Assembly: GCA_017745115.1 (NCBI GenBank) | Contig: JAGIAA010000001.1 | Span: 124,001-188,000 of the forward strand | Length of the DNA stretch: 64,000 nucleotides | Direction: 5' to 3' | Source: Sphingobium sp. | GTDB taxonomy: Bacteria > Pseudomonadota > Alphaproteobacteria > Sphingomonadales > Sphingomonadaceae | Shown: positions 61,261 to 64,000 of the stretch, one piece after another | How positions within the stretch are numbered: position 1 is the first letter of the stretch | Layout: each line of letters starts with the position of its first letter | Notes under the pieces: generated by a model | Told to the model about the DNA's origin: nothing | The model's input: only the letters and a program-made list of their open reading frames with translations | Databases searched by the model: none | Position numbers and translations under genes: made by a program

Positions 61261-63204
61261 ATGCGCTTGCGGTCGGCTTTCGTGCTGGGTTCGGCTCTTA
61301 TTGGCTCCCTTGCTTTGACCCAGGTCGGTCGAGCGCAGTCGTCCCCCGCCCCATCCGACTGGCCGCGTTACGCCCGCGACTATAGCGGCACCCGCTTCTC
61401 GCCGCTGAAGCAGATCACGCCCGCCAATGTGGGTGGGCTGGCGCAGGCGTGGAGCCTGCGCGTCGCGCCGCAGGGCGGTGGTGCATTGGTGTCGAGCGCC
61501 ACCCCGATCGTCGTGGGCGGTCTCATGTACTATCCAACCGGCACGGCAGTGCTGGCACTGGAGCCCGAGACCGGCAAGGAAGTATGGCGTCATCCGGTAA
61601 CCGGCGGCGCGGCCCGCCGCGCGGTGAGCTACTGGCCGGGCGACAAGGCGCATAAGCCGCGCATCTTCTACTCGACCGGCAAAACCATCTGGGCGCTCGA
61701 CGCCAAGACGGGCGAGGTCGACAAGAGCTTCGGCAAGGATGGCTCAATCCCCTTGGCGGTGAGCTATGGCTATCCCCCCACCATCTACAAGGATGTGATG
61801 GTGGTGGGCGCGCAGACCCAGGAGATGATCAAGGGCGAAAGCGGCGACACCAACGCCTTCGACGTCGTCACCGGCAAGCATCTCTGGACGTTCCATACCG
61901 TGCCCCAGCCCGGCGAGGTCGGTCATGAGACGTGGGGTGGCGACAGCTGGAAAGAGCGGTCCGGCACCAATGTCTGGATCTGGTACATGACCGTCGATGA
62001 AGCGACCGACACGCTGTACATGCCGGTCGGCGGTCCTTCCCCAAATTATGACGGCACGACGCGCCCCGGCGCCAACCTGTTTGGCAACTCGGTGGTCGCG
62101 GTCGACATCCACACCGGCAAGCGCAAATGGCACTTCCAGACGATCCACCATGATCTGTGGGATAGCGACCTTCCCGCCCCGCCGGTGCTGGTCGATCTCA
62201 AGGTCAAGGGCAAGACTGTCAAAGCGCTCGCCGAGACCGGCAAGACCAGCTACATGTACATCCTCGACCGCAACACCGGCAAACCCGTGTTCGGGGTTGA
62301 CGAGAAGCCCGTCGCCAAGGGCGATGTCCCCGGCGAGTGGTACTCCCCCACCCAGCCCATTCCGCGCAAACCCGAAGCGCTTTCTCGCAAGACATGGGAC
62401 GAGCGCGATATCGTCACTGCCGACGACACCAATGCCGAGCATGTCGCGGCCTGCAAGGCGCTGCTTCAGTCCTACGGCGGCACCTTCTACAACGCCGGAC
62501 CGTTCACCCCGTTCTTCCTCAAGGAGGAAGGCAAGCCGGTGAAGACGTCGATCAACCTGCCCCATAATGGCGGCTCGGTCTGGGGCGGTTCGGCTGCCGA
62601 TCCCAATACCGGCATGATCTATGTGAACACCAGCGAGGGCGGCGCGATCGGCTGGACCGAGAAGCGGAAGGAAGGCCTCGATTATGGCCGCGGCACCGCC
62701 GGCTCGACCCAGACCTATGACCGCGCCAACCTGACCGGCCCGGGCGCCTATGCCTCGTTCAGCGCGAGCTACAAGGATGCCGACGGCAAGACCCACAATT
62801 TCCCCTGCATCCGTCCGCCCTGGGGCCGCCTGATCGCGGTCGACGGCAATACCGGCGACATCGCCTGGGCCGTGCCGCTGGGAACCAGCGACGACCTGCC
62901 GGTGGGCAAGCAGAACACCGGACGCAACAACGGCTCGGGCGGCCCGATCGTGACGGCCGGCGGCCTCGTGTTCGTCGGCGCGACCGACGACAAGCGCTTC
63001 CGCGCATTCGACGCCAAGACCGGCAAGGAATTGTGGTCGGCCCAACTCGCCCAGAGCGCGCAGGCCGTACCGATCAGCTATCAGGGCAAGGACGGTCGCC
63101 AATATGTCGCGGTGACCGCCGCCGCCTTCGGTGGCTCCACGCGTGGGCCGGACGGCAAGCCTTTGAACGATGAAGCTCTGGTGGTGTTTGCGCTCCCCAA
63201 GTGA
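61261..63204 (+). CDS. PQQ-dependent dehydrogenase, periplasmic glucose/alcohol dehydrogenase-like
   Basis: 647 aa with a signal peptide (LGSALIGSLALTQVGRAQ). An eight-blade quinoprotein propeller follows, starting WPRYARDYSGTRFSPLKQIT. Repeated blade motifs include AVLALEPETGKEVWRH, IWALDAKTGEVDKSFGKDG, VVAVDIHTGKRKWHFQ and FRAFDAKTGKELWSAQ. QTIHHDLWDSDLPAPPVL matches the membrane glucose dehydrogenase pattern, but no N-terminal membrane anchor is present. Known relatives oxidise sugars or alcohols and pass electrons to ubiquinone or a cytochrome. A C-terminal heme domain is absent. Confidence 0.87.
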   Translation: MRLRSAFVLGSALIGSLALTQVGRAQSSPAPSDWPRYARDYSGTRFSPLKQITPANVGGLAQAWSLRVAPQGGGALVSSATPIVVGGLMYYPTGTAVLALEPETGKEVWRHPVTGGAARRAVSYWPGDKAHKPRIFYSTGKTIWALDAKTGEVDKSFGKDGSIPLAVSYGYPPTIYKDVMVVGAQTQEMIKGESGDTNAFDVVTGKHLWTFHTVPQPGEVGHETWGGDSWKERSGTNVWIWYMTVDEATDTLYMPVGGPSPNYDGTTRPGANLFGNSVVAVDIHTGKRKWHFQTIHHDLWDSDLPAPPVLVDLKVKGKTVKALAETGKTSYMYILDRNTGKPVFGVDEKPVAKGDVPGEWYSPTQPIPRKPEALSRKTWDERDIVTADDTNAEHVAACKALLQSYGGTFYNAGPFTPFFLKEEGKPVKTSINLPHNGGSVWGGSAADPNTGMIYVNTSEGGAIGWTEKRKEGLDYGRGTAGSTQTYDRANLTGPGAYASFSASYKDADGKTHNFPCIRPPWGRLIAVDGNTGDIAWAVPLGTSDDLPVGKQNTGRNNGSGGPIVTAGGLVFVGATDDKRFRAFDAKTGKELWSAQLAQSAQAVPISYQGKDGRQYVAVTAAAFGGSTRGPDGKPLNDEALVVFALPK

Positions 63205-63261
63205 GTGGCCAAATGATTTGGCCGCGCGAGCAACCAGAGACAAGATGACGATGGAGAGACG

Positions 63262-64000
63262 ATGATGCGCAAGTCCATGATCCTGCTGGCGGCGAGCCTG
63301 CTCACCGGCACAGCATTCGCCCAGGCGCCCGCCCCAACCCCTGCCCCGGCTCGCATCACCACGCCCGAAGGCGCGCAGATGGATAGCGGGGCCGATCTCG
63401 CCTACAAGCCCGGCGCGCTGACCCAGGCGCAGCTCATGAGCTCGACCAAGGACCTCTTCGTTCAGAACTCGGCCAACGTCTTCCGCCGCTTCCCGCCCGA
63501 CAAGACGGCGCAGATGGTGAAATTCTACGTCGACGCGCTGGCGCTCAGATCGCTCAATCCCATCCAGCTCACCTCCACCCAGCAGATGCTGCTGACCGGC
63601 GTGGGCTCAGGCCAGATCAAGCTCTCGGCCGGCACGCAGGGCAACCGCAAATATGATCTCGAAGGCGGCTATGCCGGCGGCACTGGCATTCGCTTCTTTG
63701 CGCTCACTTATCCGGACGCGGCCCTGGTGACCAAGCGTTTCACCGACGCCGGCTTCTCGGCGCCCAAGTTCGTTAAGCGCGGAGACGGTCTCAGCCAGGC
63801 GCTCGTGACCGATCCCGGCGGTTTCCAGATCGTCATCCTGATCCGGAACGGCGCCAAGGATCACTCCGACGATGGCGTCGGCGTCGGGATCAACGTCTCC
63901 AATCTCGAGAAGAGCCGCGCCTTCTATCGCGAATTCGTCGGTCTCGAGGAAATGCCGGCCGTGGACGCGCCCCTGCTCGGCACGAAGCTCTATCCCTATC
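63262..64000 (+). CDS. Secreted protein with two VOC domains, 5' part
   Basis: The gene runs off the right edge; 246 residues are visible. MMRKSMILLAASLLTGTAFA is a signal peptide, followed by an Ala/Pro spacer and a VOC module (MVKFYVDALALRSLNPIQL, IRFFALTYPDAALVTKRF, VTDPGGFQIVIL), then a second one (VGINVSNLEKSRAFYREFVG). An ATG pair is preceded by GGAGAGACG. It starts 57 bases after the PQQ dehydrogenase stop, so the two are probably cotranscribed. An exported VOC protein is uncommon; a periplasmic binding or enzymatic role is open. Confidence 0.82.
   Translation, partial: MMRKSMILLAASLLTGTAFAQAPAPTPAPARITTPEGAQMDSGADLAYKPGALTQAQLMSSTKDLFVQNSANVFRRFPPDKTAQMVKFYVDALALRSLNPIQLTSTQQMLLTGVGSGQIKLSAGTQGNRKYDLEGGYAGGTGIRFFALTYPDAALVTKRFTDAGFSAPKFVKRGDGLSQALVTDPGGFQIVILIRNGAKDHSDDGVGVGINVSNLEKSRAFYREFVGLEEMPAVDAPLLGTKLYPY

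Overview
This 64 kb window looks like chromosomal DNA of a lignin- and aromatic-degrading sphingomonad (Alphaproteobacteria, Sphingomonadales). The evidence is high GC, alphaproteobacterial codon use, three TonB-dependent receptors, dispersed intergenic repeats of the kind seen in sphingomonads, and lig and fer genes that closely resemble those I remember from Sphingobium sp. SYK-6. No phage, integrase, transposase or CRISPR array was found. One tRNA gene, Arg(CCG), is present.

Layout. 0-2.7 kb: the 3' end of a tannase/feruloyl esterase, a small gene remnant, a VOC protein, and a divergent HxlR regulator/SDR pair. 2.7-11.6 kb: the whole protocatechuate 4,5-cleavage pathway in two divergent units, lsdA-ligI-ligU-ligK on minus and (DUF1932 dehydrogenase)-ligJ-ligA-ligB-ligC on plus. 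11.7-21.3 kb: an aldo/keto reductase, two NTF2-like proteins, a hotdog thioesterase, a CmcJ/NvfI-type oxygenase, an MFS importer, a MetE-like zinc methyltransferase and a TonB receptor. 21.4-29.9 kb: three paralogous cupin dioxygenases, an SDR, a zinc alcohol dehydrogenase, a benzoylformate decarboxylase-like TPP enzyme, a beta-keto acid cleavage enzyme (BKACE) and an IclR regulator. 29.9-31.8 kb: a class B3 metallo-beta-lactamase divergent from an AmpR-type regulator. 31.8-37.7 kb: a tetrahydrofolate-dependent aryl O-demethylase (LigM/DesA family), an alpha/beta hydrolase, and ferA, ferB and ferC. 38-47.2 kb: a second MFS/SDR/NTF2 group, then a cluster of unknown function (two paralogous exported proteins, NTF2, DUF6152, two DUF6644 membrane proteins and a two-domain MarR protein) and two tiny overlapping genes facing a LysR regulator. 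48-50.8 kb: glutathione-dependent formaldehyde oxidation (fghA, VOC, frmA). 51-64 kb: two TonB receptors, MocR, FNR-like, NmrA-like and CadC-like genes, a PQQ dehydrogenase and a partial secreted VOC protein.

How it fits together. An ester of ferulate could be opened by the esterase. FerA/FerB would turn ferulate into vanillin, a dehydrogenase not seen here would make vanillate, the O-demethylase would make protocatechuate, and LigAB-LigC-LigI-LigU-LigJ-LigK would carry it to pyruvate and oxaloacetate. LsdA adds stilbene cleavage. The cupin/TPP/BKACE region looks like a separate side-chain-cleaving pathway for aryl ketones or keto acids whose substrate I cannot name. It and the DUF6152/DUF6644 cluster are the best candidates for undescribed biology.
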